Assembly: GCA_945861445.1 (NCBI GenBank)
Contig: CAMAVF010000022.1
Coordinates: 1 to 32,483 of the forward strand
Reading direction: 5' to 3'
Source: Planctomicrobium piriforme
GTDB lineage: Bacteria > Planctomycetota > Planctomycetia > Planctomycetales > Planctomycetaceae
DNA length: 32,483 bases
Both the position numbers and the translations under genes were made by a program. The notes below the pieces were generated by a model that was not told the origin of the DNA, searched no databases, and was given only the letters and a program-made list of their open reading frames with translations. Below are positions 7,094-16,707 of this stretch, piece after piece. The first letter of the stretch is position 1; each line of letters starts with the position of its first letter.

Positions 7094-8515
7094 TTAGCCG
7101 TACAGCTCGGTGACGGGTTCGCCGTCGCTGATGCGATGCGGGCGATTGGCCACGTCGTTCAGCATCAGATCGTGCGGAATGCCCAGCCGATCAAACAGAG
7201 TTGCCGCGATGTCATCCGGTCGGACAGGTCGGTCCTTGACTTCGGCCGCGTGGGCATCGGTCGCGCCATACACCTGACCGCCCCGAATCCCGCCGCCCGC
7301 CATCAGGATCGAGTAGGCTTTCGCCCAGTGATCGCGACCGCCCCCGGGACTGTTGTTGATGCGCGGCGTACGCCCCATTTCACCCATCACAATCACCAGC
7401 GTGTCATCGTACAGGCCGCGATCGTAGAGATCCGTCAATAATGCGGACAGGGACTGGTCAAGTTCCGGCAGCAGATGGGAATCGTACAGCTTGTAATGAT
7501 CGAAATGCGTATCCCAGATCTGGAAGGCGGACAGCCCCGTATTGGGGGGATTCGACACGGCATTGGCCGTCACGAACCGGACCCCCGCCTCGATCATCCG
7601 TCGGGACAACAGCAGCACCTGACCCATTTCGTGCCGGCCGTAGCGATCGTGCGTCGCGGCCGATTCCAGCGACAGATCAAACGCCGTCCGCGAATCGGCC
7701 GACAGGATCAAATCAAATGCCTTGCCCTGCACGGCATCCAGTGTGAGCGATGAGGCTTGCCGGTGAGCCCGAGCGAATTCATCGTCAATTCCGGCCAGCA
7801 GACTGCGCCGGGCCGACAGCCGGCCCGAACTCACATCAGGCGGCAACTGCAAACCTTCTGGGATTGGCAGCTTACCTTCCCACTTCGGCGAGCGGTTCAT
7901 CATGCGGTTGCGAACGACGGGAAATGGGTCATAGGCCAGTCCCAGCCAGCCGCCACCGGCACTGGGCGTGGGGAACCCCATGTCGAACAGAAACGTCGGC
8001 GTCAACACAAACGGCGGCATCTTGTCCGGCGGCGGCAGGACCCGCGCGACGACTGAGCCATACGTGGGATGATCATTCGGCGTGGGCGAGATATTCGCAT
8101 CGGTGCCCGGTGAATGCCCACTCAGCGCATACGCCGCGCTGCTGTTGTGCGCACTGAGATGATGTGTCGCCGAGCGAATGATCGCATACCGGTGGGCCAG
8201 AGCGGCCAACTGCGGGAGCTTCTCTGAAATCTGAATCCCTGGAACGGATGTCGAAATCTGCCGGTACGGCCCGCGAATGGCATCGGGCGCACCCGGCTTC
8301 ATATCAAACGTGTCGAGCTGTGACGGACCACCGTTGAGAAATACAAAAATGCAGTGCTTGGCCGGTCGATCTGCGACTGTGGCCGCAGTCGCCTCATGGC
8401 GCAGCATATCAGTGAGCGTCAGTCCACCCAACGCCACGGCGCCGGCACGCAACAATTGCCGCCTGGGCAATAACGCCTCTTGCCACGGTGAAATGCGTAC
8501 CGGCTGATCACTCAT
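7094..8515 (-). CDS. DUF1501 family protein (alkaline-phosphatase-superfamily-like, exported)
   Basis: This 473-residue protein belongs to DUF1501, a family greatly expanded in planctomycetes and related to the sulfatase/alkaline phosphatase fold; its reaction is not established. The N terminus has a twin-arginine-like segment (PRRQLLRAGAVALGG), so it is probably folded before export. Family marks are FVFLNGGPSQLDTFDMKPG at about residues 57-75, the YGRHEMGQVLLLSRRMIEAGVRFV helix region, VIVMGEMGRTPRIN, and GGRDHWAKAYSILMAGGGIRGG near the end. AGGAAG lies a little far upstream of ATG 8515. It follows the DUF1559 gene by 128 bases on the same strand, and unlike the other two DUF1501 genes here it has no PSD1 cytochrome gene beside it. 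Confidence 0.93.
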   Translation of the reverse strand: MSDQPVRISPWQEALLPRRQLLRAGAVALGGLTLTDMLRHEATAATVADRPAKHCIFVFLNGGPSQLDTFDMKPGAPDAIRGPYRQISTSVPGIQISEKLPQLAALAHRYAIIRSATHHLSAHNSSAAYALSGHSPGTDANISPTPNDHPTYGSVVARVLPPPDKMPPFVLTPTFLFDMGFPTPSAGGGWLGLAYDPFPVVRNRMMNRSPKWEGKLPIPEGLQLPPDVSSGRLSARRSLLAGIDDEFARAHRQASSLTLDAVQGKAFDLILSADSRTAFDLSLESAATHDRYGRHEMGQVLLLSRRMIEAGVRFVTANAVSNPPNTGLSAFQIWDTHFDHYKLYDSHLLPELDQSLSALLTDLYDRGLYDDTLVIVMGEMGRTPRINNSPGGGRDHWAKAYSILMAGGGIRGGQVYGATDAHAAEVKDRPVRPDDIAATLFDRLGIPHDLMLNDVANRPHRISDGEPVTELYG

Positions 8516-8643
8516 TAGCGTCTTTTTCTTCCTGTTCCTCGTCGATGTTCAGGTCCAGTGTCGTGTGCCAGTGCCGGCCATCCTGCAATCCAGCCCTGCA
8601 CCGTCACGTCCAATGGCACCCTGTTCCCAACATTGATCGAGAA

Positions 8644-9621
8644 TTACCATTCACCATTGATGACTTCACTGCCGCCCTTGGTCCCGAGATAGGACAGCAC
8701 CATCAAGTTAGTGTTGTCGCTCGCAAACCTGACGGAACCATCGACCATGGCGAGGTGTGCCCCACCCGTATGATAGCTGCGGAATCCCGAACCATCGTAA
8801 TAGCTGCCGGCGTTCGGACGGTTGATGCCGTTGACCGTGGAGGCCACGGCCCAGGTCCCCATCCATTGTGCATAGTTGGTCCCCTGTCCATTTCGGAGAT
8901 ACGTTCCTTCTCCGGCCAACAGCGTACTGGACGTACCGTCAATGACTTCCTTGATCGAAATCCTGTCTGCACGGTAATGAAACATCCCGGGGCCGTTGCC
9001 CATCGGGGCGACATGGTTCAGGCCCTGATTGGTACAGAGGCAAGTCGTTTGAGCGGAACCACACAACCCACAACCCGGGCCCGCTGAAGCATGCATTGAT
9101 GCCGGGCCGGCGCTGCCGCGATAGCTCGCCAAGGCGGCCGTCGTACTCGAGACACAATCGCCGTCCGCTGTAAACGTCGTATTCACCGACGGTGACACTT
9201 CGCTCGGACAGATATAGACAGGAATCACCTGAGTCTGTTCCGGCATGGCCGAGACTGTTGACAGCGCCAACGGGCTGACGAGCAGGATCTTAGAATACAA
9301 GGGCGTCTGATCCACATAGGGCAGGATAAAGACGCGCCAGTTGAAACCCATCCGAGGCGTAAATCCCGCGCTCGCCGACAGCGATGTGTCGTATCCGACA
9401 CTGGCTCCATAAGGAAACACACCAAATGTGTCGTGGTAGTTCTGACAGGCCAACGCGACTTGCTTCAAGTTGTTCTTGCATTGAGAACGCCGGGCGGCTT
9501 CTCGAGCTTGCTGCACGGCAGGCAGCAAAAGTGCGATCAAGACCGCGATGATTGCAATAACCACCAGCAACTCGATCAGTGTGAATCCTCGTCGACGCAA
9601 CGAAACGGCGCAATTCGGCAT
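8644..9621 (-). CDS. DUF1559 prepilin-like protein (H-X9-DG type)
   Basis: The 325-residue protein opens with a type IV prepilin leader, RRRG followed by [20 protein letters not shown], with processing expected after Gly12. DUF1559 follows directly ([32 protein letters not shown]). Near the C terminus the H-X9-DG signature is present: H, nine residues (TGGAHLAMV), then DGSVRF. These proteins are very abundant in planctomycetes and are thought to be pseudopilin-like envelope proteins; their exact role is unknown. I chose ATG 9621 because AAGGA lies eight bases upstream; an in-frame ATG at 9639 would add six residues ahead of the leader. The 248-base gap upstream makes it likely to have its own promoter, perhaps shared with the DUF1501 gene behind it. 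Confidence 0.93.
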   Translation of the reverse strand: MPNCAVSLRRRGFTLIELLVVIAIIAVLIALLLPAVQQAREAARRSQCKNNLKQVALACQNYHDTFGVFPYGASVGYDTSLSASAGFTPRMGFNWRVFILPYVDQTPLYSKILLVSPLALSTVSAMPEQTQVIPVYICPSEVSPSVNTTFTADGDCVSSTTAALASYRGSAGPASMHASAGPGCGLCGSAQTTCLCTNQGLNHVAPMGNGPGMFHYRADRISIKEVIDGTSSTLLAGEGTYLRNGQGTNYAQWMGTWAVASTVNGINRPNAGSYYDGSGFRSYHTGGAHLAMVDGSVRFASDNTNLMVLSYLGTKGGSEVINGEW

Positions 9622-9818
9622 GTGAGGGATCCTTAACAAAAGAAGTGAAATGGAAATACGTCCGGAATGGCGTCCTCAAAAAGAGAAAACCGAAATGGAA
9701 TAAAGAGATGGAAACACTGACCAAACACTTTGTCGACAATACACACGGACGACTTGCGTTTCAAGTGGAAAAATCAACGGCCGGTCAGAATTACACCACA
9801 ACCGCTCAATTCTCCGTA

Positions 9819-9840
9819 GCTTGACTCTCCAGAGTCGAGC
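9819..9840. repeat. Short palindrome GCTTGACTCT-CC-AGAGTCGAGC
   Basis: Ten-base arms flank a two-base centre, with one T.G wobble. It lies 30 bases past the stop of the DUF1501 gene at 9870 on the minus strand and upstream of the DUF1559 gene. It may be a weak terminator or a dispersed palindrome; there is no T-run. Confidence 0.5.
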
Positions 9841-9869
9841 GATCCTCCGCCAGTCACCGAGTCCATCTA

Positions 9870-11279
9870 CTAAGCCAGAATGTCGCGCACCACTTTCGCC
9901 TTGGTGATGGCCACGTCGGTCAAACTGCCGGGGCGACCATCGTGGGGATATGTCAATCGTTCGTGATTGAGCCCCATCGCATGCAGTAGCGTGGCGTGCA
10001 GATCATGGACGGTCACGACGTTTTCCACCGCCTGATAGCCGAAATCATCCGTGCGACCGTAGCTGAACCCTTGCTTGAAGCCCCCTCCGGCCACCCACAA
10101 TGAATTGGCGTGACGATTGTGATCGCGCCCGTCAGTCCCCTGGGAGACCGGTAATCGGCCAAACTCACCGCCCCACAGGACGATTGTTCGATCGAGCAAC
10201 CCGCGTTGCTTCAGGTCCTGGACCAACGCCGCACTCGGTTGATCCACGCGGGCGCAATTCGCCTGCAGTGTGGCGGCGTTCTTGCTGTGTGTATCCCACG
10301 GTTGCCCGGCCAGGAAGAGTTGCACGAAGCGGACGCCCCGTTCGATCAGCCGGCGGGCGATAATGCAGCGGGCCCCGTACTCCGCGGTTACGGGGTTGTC
10401 GAGTCCATACATCTTCCGCGTGGACTCAGTCTCCTGCGACAGGTCGAGCAACTCCGGGACGGCGGTCTGCATCCGGGCTGCGATTTCGAAGTCGGAAATT
10501 CGGGCTTCCAGCTCAGAGTTGCCGGGGTGCTGCCGCAGGTGTTCGCTGTTGATCTGCTTCAGAAAGCCCAGTTGCCTGACCCGCGCGCCCGGTGTGATCT
10601 CCTTGGGTGTTTTCAGATTCGGCACAGGAGAATCGCCCGATCGAAACGTCGTCCCCTGGTATTCGGCAGGTAGCCAGCCGGAAGTCCAGTTCCGCACGTT
10701 GTCGACCGGCATTCCACCCGGATCGGTCAGGACAACATAGGCCGGCAGGTTCTCGTTGACGGTTCCCAAACCGTAGCTGATCCACGATCCCCAGGTAGGA
10801 TAACTGGCCTGAAACTTCCCGCTATGAATCAGACGCAGTGCCGATTCATGATCCACGGACTCAGTCGTCACGCTGCGGACCATCGTTAGTTCATCAACAA
10901 TTTTGGCCGTATGTGGCAGAACCTCACTGACCTCGATCCCCGATTTGCCATGCGGCTGAAATTTGAACGGCGACGCGAGCACATTGCCGCGCTGATTCGG
11001 AAAATGAATCTCCAGATCCCCTTCGTACTTCTGACCATTACGTTTGGTCAGTTCAGGTTTGGGATCAAACAGATCCATTTGACTGGGGCCGCCGTGCTGG
11101 AACAGACAGATCGCAGCGTCGGCAGTGGGCGTGTGATGTGGCTGCCGCAAACGGCGCGTTCCCGCCGCAGCCGAGGCCGCCTTGTCGAATTCCAAGCCCA
11201 TCAAATGTGCGAGCGCCATGGCCCCCAGGCCGCCCATCGACTGCCCCAGGAACGCGCGACGGTATTGATCGAAGTGCAT
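9870..11279 (-). CDS. DUF1501 family protein, partner of the upstream PSD1 gene
   Basis: This 469-residue exported protein of the DUF1501 family starts 15 bases after the stop of the PSD1 cytochrome gene, so the two are almost certainly co-transcribed. The N terminus (YRRAFLGQSMGGLGAMALAHLMG) resembles a Tat signal with RR-x-FLG. Family motifs include AICLFQHGGPSQMDLFDPKP at about 55-74, MVRSVTTESVDHESA, YGARCIIARRLIERGVRFVQLF, VLWGGEFGRLPVSQ and GRDHNRHANSLWVAGGGFKQG. The conserved DxFDPKP and GRDHN stretches are complete, so it looks intact. Its function is inferred only as working with its PSD1 neighbour; the pair recurs at 29134-32483 with a different PSD1 protein. Confidence 0.94.
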   Translation of the reverse strand: MHFDQYRRAFLGQSMGGLGAMALAHLMGLEFDKAASAAAGTRRLRQPHHTPTADAAICLFQHGGPSQMDLFDPKPELTKRNGQKYEGDLEIHFPNQRGNVLASPFKFQPHGKSGIEVSEVLPHTAKIVDELTMVRSVTTESVDHESALRLIHSGKFQASYPTWGSWISYGLGTVNENLPAYVVLTDPGGMPVDNVRNWTSGWLPAEYQGTTFRSGDSPVPNLKTPKEITPGARVRQLGFLKQINSEHLRQHPGNSELEARISDFEIAARMQTAVPELLDLSQETESTRKMYGLDNPVTAEYGARCIIARRLIERGVRFVQLFLAGQPWDTHSKNAATLQANCARVDQPSAALVQDLKQRGLLDRTIVLWGGEFGRLPVSQGTDGRDHNRHANSLWVAGGGFKQGFSYGRTDDFGYQAVENVVTVHDLHATLLHAMGLNHERLTYPHDGRPGSLTDVAITKAKVVRDILA

Positions 11280-11294
11280 AAAAATGTCTCTACA

Positions 11295-14200
11295 TTATTC
11301 CAGGTACAGAAACGGACTGCTGGCCAACAGCATCTGGCACCAGTCAGCCCAGGCTTGTTCCACCGCGTTGGCCTGCCCGGGATATTCGGCGGGCTGAGCC
11401 TTTAGGAATTCCTGGCTGCCCGACAATTCCTCGGCTGACGGCAGGCGGCCGAAAGTCAATTGAAACGCCAGGCGAACGGCCGCCGCGTCATTCGCGCTGG
11501 CTGCCGCACGGACGCGTTTCGCCAGGGCCACAGCCCGCAGTCGGACAAATTCCGAGTTCAACAGTTTTAAAGACTGCAGCGGCACCGTCGTACTGGTCCG
11601 TGCCGTGCAATTGAAAACAATCGACGGGGCATCGAACGCCTCCAGCATGCCGATGACCTGTGTACGCCGTTGTTGCTGATAAACACTGCGGCGCGTCGCA
11701 CCGGCGACTTGTTCTCCGACAACGACATCGCCGTCACCCGCTCGTTCAGTGGCGATGTAGGGCCCGAACATTTGCGAGTCCAACTCGCCACTGACCGCCA
11801 GCATGGCATCGCGGATCGCTTCGGCATCCAGACGCCGCAACGAGTATCGGGACAGCAATAGGTTCTGTGGATCTATCGTCTGGACCTTGGCATTCGGTTG
11901 ACTCGCCTGGCGGTACGTCGCGGAATTGACGATCAAGCGATGCACGGCCTTCGCACTCCAGCCCTGCGCGACGAATTGCTGGGCCAGGTAGTCCAGCAGC
12001 TCGGGATGAGTGGGCGGACTGCCCGAATAGCCAAAATTGTCGGGCGTCGCGACGATCCCTGTCCCGAAATGATGTTGCCACCAACGGTTCACGGTCACGC
12101 GGGCCAGCAAGGCCGCAGACCGCGAATCAGGCTGCGTCAACCAGCGTGCCAACGCCAGCCGGCGCCCGGTGGTTTGCATCGCCTGAGTCGGCTCGGTCGT
12201 CGGTGGAGATGACGAACTCGCTTCGACCAACACCCCGGGGGGAGCCGCGTTGACTTCTTCGCCCGGCGACTTGTAACTGCCGCGAGTCAACAGATGGACC
12301 TTGGGCTGATTGGCTGACAGATCACCCACCACGGCCAGTTTGCCAATCGCGCCCGGACGTTTGGCTTCCAGGACTTTGAGGTCGGCCTCCAGGACTTTCC
12401 GCTGTGCCTGATGGGCTTCGGCGTTCGCCTTGCGGTCACCCTTGAGTTCGCTGGGAGTCGTGCTGGCTTCAATCAACACGTTGTCCACGACAAAGCTGCG
12501 CCCGCAACAGTATTCAAAGCCAAATCCCCCATCCGGAAGCTGGCCAGCCGTAAACGTGACCTTGGCGTCTTCGACCAATCCATCAACGACTTGATGCACA
12601 TCGAATTTGCCACCCCCCGCGTTCGTGACACGGACTCCGTAGTTCCGACCGGGGACATAGCCGCTGTTGCCAATTTTTCCGCCCGGAACGCTGTCGGCGC
12701 CGGGATAGTCGGCGTACGCGGTGGCCTGACCAGCCGCAGCTCCGTCGAACAGGATGTTGCCCCCGCCGCCCGGCAGCGAGTCGTTAAAGTCCCGCAGGGC
12801 AATCAGGTATCCCACGTAAGGAGCCGTCTCCCCACCTGCCACCAGGTCGAACGTCACCTGTATCCAGCCCCCCTCCGCATCAGGAGTCCAATCGAATTTC
12901 TGCCGGGTCGAAATGGCACGATCACCAGCCGACCCCGATTCGACAATCCGTAGCGTCCCCTTGCTCGCATCTGCAGCCGGAGCCGCGGCGGAATCCAAGT
13001 TGACGGCTGGTGTCCCGGCCGGAGACGCATCACCGGGCGCCGTATTGCTCCAGAGTTCGCTTAACTTCCGCTTGGAATCGTCGAAATTGTCGGCGAAGAC
13101 TTCCTTACCATGCTCGCGGTTCTGCAGCGCCCAATCGGCGTACTGTTTGCGCCGGGCCGCGATCTGCGTATCAAGCTCTTTATTGAGCCGTGCATGCTCG
13201 GCGACTTGGGCCGCCGTCGCGGTCGAGATCACCCGTTCTTTCGGCTTCACCCATTGTTCCACATTGAAGGCGGGATAGATGACCGCCTGCAACTGATAAT
13301 AGTCGCGTTGCGAGAACGGTTCGAACTTGTGATCGTGACATCGGGCGCATTGCACCGTCAGCCCGAAGAGGGACGACCCCATGATCTGCACGGTCCCTTC
13401 CAGCACCGCATATTTGTCGGCTCGCACCTCGTCCGGATTCCCGTCACTGCCGTCGGTCCCATCCGGACTGTTGCGCAGGAAATGGGCCGCTTCGAGCAAC
13501 TCGACCATCTCCGGAGTGACGTCGCCGCCGGGCCGATATCCGGCCAGTTCATCACCCGCGAGTTGCTCACGAATGAACTGATCCCACGGCTTGTCGGCAT
13601 TGATCGCCCGGATGACGTAATCGCGATAGCGATACGCATAGGGTCGATCCGTGTCGGCACCGAAATAGCCATTGCTGTCGGCATAGCCCGCGGTATCCAG
13701 CCAGTACTTGCCCCAGCGCTCGCCGTACCGCTGAGAGCGCAAGTAGCGTTCGACCATTTTTTCATAGGCTTGAGCGCTCTTGTCGTTTTCAAACGCCTCG
13801 ACCTCCTGCACAGTCGGTGGCAGACCGATCAGATCGAACGCGACTCGGCGAATCAAAGTCGTGCGACTGGCCGCAGGACCAATCGTCAAGCCCACATCCT
13901 CCAGTCTGGCTTCGATGAAACGATCCACCGGCGTCAGAATGCGGGTGTCGTGCTTGACCTTGGACAACTCGACATTTGGCAGTTTCTGGAACGCCCAATG
14001 CTCGTCACCGTGGGGTTCGGCGGAAACTTTTTCTGGCAGACCGGGTGCTCCCGCTTCGATCCACTTTTTGAGCACCGCTTTTTCTTCGGGAGGCAACGGC
14101 TGGTCTTCCGGCATCTCGTCCGCGACGACGCGCTGCCAAAGCACGCTCTTCTGCAGATCACCCGGCACGACCGCCGGCCCGTGCTTGCCGCCCCGCTTAA

Positions 14201-14384
14201 TACCCGGCGGCAGGGCGAGATTCAGCTTGCCTTCCAGTTTGGCTGGGCCGTGGCAACTGACGCACCGCGTTTTTAAGACGGCCATCGCCTCCGTGCGAAT
14301 GTCCTGTCGGGCCGGATCTTCTCCAACGGCCACGGACACATTCAGAGCCAGAAAGGCCAGCAGCGCACGAGTCGATTTTGCCAT
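11295..14384 (-). CDS. PSD1/DUF1549/DUF1553 planctomycete cytochrome protein with a LamG-like insert
   Basis: This large exported protein (about 1,029 residues) has a signal peptide (STRALLAFLALNVSVAVG) and then a PSCyt1-type cytochrome c domain with CVSCH at 41-45 and a downstream Met (ADEMPED). DUF1549 follows (DRFIEARLEDVG, RRVAFDLIGLPPT, YGERWGKYWLD), with a second haem-like or metal motif CARCHDHKFEP at about 345. Residues about 430-640 form a beta-rich, Gly-rich insert (GGWIQVTFDLVAGGETAP, FDGAAAGQATAYADYPGAD) that resembles a concanavalin-like or LamG jelly-roll. DUF1553 (RVTVNRWWQHHFGTGIV, DNFGYSG, RLIVNSATYR) ends the chain. An ATG at 14462 exists, but 14384 places the signal peptide correctly. 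It is followed after 15 bases by its DUF1501 partner. Substrate unknown; polysaccharide is an inference. Confidence 0.92.
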   Translation of the reverse strand: MAKSTRALLAFLALNVSVAVGEDPARQDIRTEAMAVLKTRCVSCHGPAKLEGKLNLALPPGIKRGGKHGPAVVPGDLQKSVLWQRVVADEMPEDQPLPPEEKAVLKKWIEAGAPGLPEKVSAEPHGDEHWAFQKLPNVELSKVKHDTRILTPVDRFIEARLEDVGLTIGPAASRTTLIRRVAFDLIGLPPTVQEVEAFENDKSAQAYEKMVERYLRSQRYGERWGKYWLDTAGYADSNGYFGADTDRPYAYRYRDYVIRAINADKPWDQFIREQLAGDELAGYRPGGDVTPEMVELLEAAHFLRNSPDGTDGSDGNPDEVRADKYAVLEGTVQIMGSSLFGLTVQCARCHDHKFEPFSQRDYYQLQAVIYPAFNVEQWVKPKERVISTATAAQVAEHARLNKELDTQIAARRKQYADWALQNREHGKEVFADNFDDSKRKLSELWSNTAPGDASPAGTPAVNLDSAAAPAADASKGTLRIVESGSAGDRAISTRQKFDWTPDAEGGWIQVTFDLVAGGETAPYVGYLIALRDFNDSLPGGGGNILFDGAAAGQATAYADYPGADSVPGGKIGNSGYVPGRNYGVRVTNAGGGKFDVHQVVDGLVEDAKVTFTAGQLPDGGFGFEYCCGRSFVVDNVLIEASTTPSELKGDRKANAEAHQAQRKVLEADLKVLEAKRPGAIGKLAVVGDLSANQPKVHLLTRGSYKSPGEEVNAAPPGVLVEASSSSPPTTEPTQAMQTTGRRLALARWLTQPDSRSAALLARVTVNRWWQHHFGTGIVATPDNFGYSGSPPTHPELLDYLAQQFVAQGWSAKAVHRLIVNSATYRQASQPNAKVQTIDPQNLLLSRYSLRRLDAEAIRDAMLAVSGELDSQMFGPYIATERAGDGDVVVGEQVAGATRRSVYQQQRRTQVIGMLEAFDAPSIVFNCTARTSTTVPLQSLKLLNSEFVRLRAVALAKRVRAAASANDAAAVRLAFQLTFGRLPSAEELSGSQEFLKAQPAEYPGQANAVEQAWADWCQMLLASSPFLYLE

Positions 14385-14736
14385 GCGAAAAGTCCAGATC
14401 GAAAAGGCGAGCGTCCGGTTCCCGCCGGATAGCGTTGAATCAGGTGGAAGTCGCAACCCCATTGTATGTTATGAGAAGTCTGTCGACAAACACACTGCAC
14501 TTCACGAAGAGTGCAACCAGAGATGGGTCGCGAGATTTTGCCCAAAACACCGCGCAAATCAGCCGGCACGCGCTAGCGTCCGGTTTCTACGGGAATGGTT
14601 CCAACCGTGCCTGTTGAAAAAGGTGTCTGGAACTCTCCGAACGTCGAAACAACGCTCGATTCCGTGTGGTTGGCAAAGTTCCAGACACCTTGTTTCAACA
14701 GGCTGCTAGCGCCCTACGGCTGATGAATAATCCGCC
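14385..14736. promoter_or_regulatory. Intergenic region upstream of the PSD1 operon, with inverted repeat
   Basis: This 352-base gap separates the HDOD gene (ends 14737) from the PSD1 gene and must hold the PSD1 operon promoter. The left-hand part has no clear boxes. The right-hand part carries the inverted repeat listed at 14610-14702, between two short CTAGCG motifs near 14572 and 14706. Such CTAGCG-flanked arrangements suggest a dispersed repeat rather than a regulatory site. Confidence 0.4.
14610..14702. repeat. Inverted repeat, arms of about 25 bp
   Basis: The left arm 14610-14634 begins CCTGTTGAAAAAGGTGTCTG and the right arm 14677-14702 ends CACCTTGTTTCAACAGG. Their reverse complements match over about 25 bases except for one single-base insertion. 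The 42-base centre is unique. It lies just behind the HDOD gene on its transcribed side and may act as its terminator, but the form suggests a mobile or dispersed palindromic element. Confidence 0.8.
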
Positions 14737-16707
14737 TCACCCGGGGCCCGTGCTGGGATATAACGGTGCGGCCCAGGGAATCAAATTGAAATACTCCTTG
14801 AGCAGCACGTGCAAGCGATCCTGATCGAGGACTCCCTTGCACAGGAATTGCTCGGCCACCTGCAGCGGATCCTCCTGCTGTAGAATCAGCAGTCCGACCA
14901 GTTGATCCTCACTGAGGAAATCGCGTCGCACGGCGATCGTTCCAAACCGGTCCTGGGTTTCCTCTTGCTCGTCGAGAATCTGTTCGATGTCCTGAGGTTT
15001 CAGCAATTCCTGACGCAGCGCGATCTCTCCAAGTTGAATGCGCTGCTGCTTGAAGTCGATGAGTGCCCTGCCGACGCGCGGGATGTCCAGGACCCCCTCG
15101 GCAATCAACCAGCGACTGAATCGAAATTGATTGATCATGAACAGTCGCTGTAACTCCACTTCATTCACGAGGGAATCAAAGTAGATGTGATTTCCGCCGC
15201 CGGCAGCCGCTTCCTGCACGGCCTTGCTGGCGGCAGCGACGATGCTGGGGGCCGGATTGGGGTCATTGCGAAAGGGAAGCGCCAGGGTCGCCCCGACACA
15301 AACCGTCAACGGCACGGGCTGGCCCGTCCAGATCAGTCTTTCACCAGCGATGCGACCGCGAATCCGATCGGCCAGGCGTTGCATGCCCTTCGCGGTGGGA
15401 TCACAAGCCAGGATCGTGAACTGGTTGTCGCAACGGGCGATGGTATCCGAACTCCGGAGCAGATCTTTCAGCAATCCGCCGACCCGTTTCAAGACCACGT
15501 CGCCGAAGCTCTCACCATGCTGCGACTTTAAATCTTCGAAATGGTCGATCTCCACGAAAGCGATACCCACGGGTGCAGCCAGTTGACGGCAGCGTTGAAC
15601 TTCCTTGTGCAGTGTGTCCTCAAAGAACTCACGCGTAAAAACCAGTGTCAGGGGGTCGCGATGGGCCTTGGGCCCCATCAAGATGGGATCGGTCGAGGCA
15701 CTGTGTGGCTCAGCGACAGGACGTGCCGTAGGAGCGTGTTCGGTGGGAGCTGTCGTCGCCAATCGCTGGCTGATCTGCTTCAACTGCTCCATCGCTTTCA
15801 ACTTCAGGCCTGCCAGGTCAGGCAATTCGGCCGAGGTCGACAGGACACCAGCCACTGCATTGAATCGCGGCACGATCTGCCGCAGGATGTCAGCCAATTC
15901 GGATTCCGACAAAGGCAGGATGTCTCGCGTCAGTTCGCGAATCCGGAACCATGCCAAGGCTTGATGGTCCGAGCAAAAATAGTCGCCGATCGCCGACGCC
16001 AGCGCCAGTGCCGAACACAGCGGGCACTCGGTACTGGGCGACATCTGCTCAAATGTCGTCAACGGAGCGAACTGGACTTGGATGCCATGCACCAGTCGCG
16101 TCGGGAAACCCCATTGCTCAATCAACTGGCCGCCGATCACGGCGGATGTCAGACCGAGTTCGGTTTGTTCGGTTCGCCACAGGGGCAGCAGTTCGTGTTT
16201 CGATTTTTCCAGCACGGCGAGATAGCTTTGCGGCGCTGTCCGCAGTAACGCGAAACGTCCGATATCCAGCAGCAGTCCCGCCAGGAAGTATTCGCATTCC
16301 AGCCCTTCCCGCACTTGATTGCAGAAGATCTCCGCAGCGACCGCTTTGACAATCGCTTGACGCCAGAAGCTGGCTGACTGACCGTGCGGATGGCTGCCAT
16401 TCAGGCACGCATCACCAACCGCCAGGGTGAGTGTCAGCGACATGATGACTGCAGTTCCGAGTTGCTCAACCGCTTGCGGGACAGTCTCAATCTGGATCGG
16501 AACCACACCCACTGGCAGGTTCTGAAACAGCGGCGAATTGGCGACGGTGATGACGCGTTGCGAAAACGTGGAGTCGACCCGCAGCAATTCGACGAGTTCC
16601 CGGGCGTCAACATCAGACCGGCGCGACAATTCCAACACTTTCATGCCGAGCACGGAAAGCGTGGGCAGTTGCGACGAAGTCCAGATCTGACGAGTTTCGA
16701 ACAACAT
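14737..16707 (-). CDS. HDOD signalling protein with degenerate GGDEF domain
   Basis: This 656-residue protein has an HDOD domain at about 12-225 (QLPTLSVLGMKVLELS, STFSQRVITVANSPLF, FLAGLLLDIGRFALL), a family found in signalling proteins related to HD hydrolases but lacking catalysis. A GGDEF-like domain follows at about 345-510: DPLTLVFTREFFEDTL and VEIDHFEDLKSQHGESFGD fit, but the catalytic loop reads ARCDNQF in place of ARYGGDEF, one residue shorter and without the glycines. It therefore probably cannot make cyclic di-GMP. The C-terminal part (about 517-650) contains repeated LGEIAL/FGTIAV-type units like the MshEN or type II secretion ATPase N-terminal fold, which can bind cyclic di-GMP in other proteins. 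It lies upstream of the PSD1 operon on the same strand, but 352 bases separate them, so a functional link is only possible. Confidence 0.88.
   Translation of the reverse strand: MLFETRQIWTSSQLPTLSVLGMKVLELSRRSDVDARELVELLRVDSTFSQRVITVANSPLFQNLPVGVVPIQIETVPQAVEQLGTAVIMSLTLTLAVGDACLNGSHPHGQSASFWRQAIVKAVAAEIFCNQVREGLECEYFLAGLLLDIGRFALLRTAPQSYLAVLEKSKHELLPLWRTEQTELGLTSAVIGGQLIEQWGFPTRLVHGIQVQFAPLTTFEQMSPSTECPLCSALALASAIGDYFCSDHQALAWFRIRELTRDILPLSESELADILRQIVPRFNAVAGVLSTSAELPDLAGLKLKAMEQLKQISQRLATTAPTEHAPTARPVAEPHSASTDPILMGPKAHRDPLTLVFTREFFEDTLHKEVQRCRQLAAPVGIAFVEIDHFEDLKSQHGESFGDVVLKRVGGLLKDLLRSSDTIARCDNQFTILACDPTAKGMQRLADRIRGRIAGERLIWTGQPVPLTVCVGATLALPFRNDPNPAPSIVAAASKAVQEAAAGGGNHIYFDSLVNEVELQRLFMINQFRFSRWLIAEGVLDIPRVGRALIDFKQQRIQLGEIALRQELLKPQDIEQILDEQEETQDRFGTIAVRRDFLSEDQLVGLLILQQEDPLQVAEQFLCKGVLDQDRLHVLLKEYFNLIPWAAPLYPSTGPG

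Noticed and set aside
13110-14276. Plus-strand open frame of 388 codons over the PSD1 gene
   Set aside because: It is antisense to the cytochrome and DUF1549 motifs and lacks a convincing start or domain.
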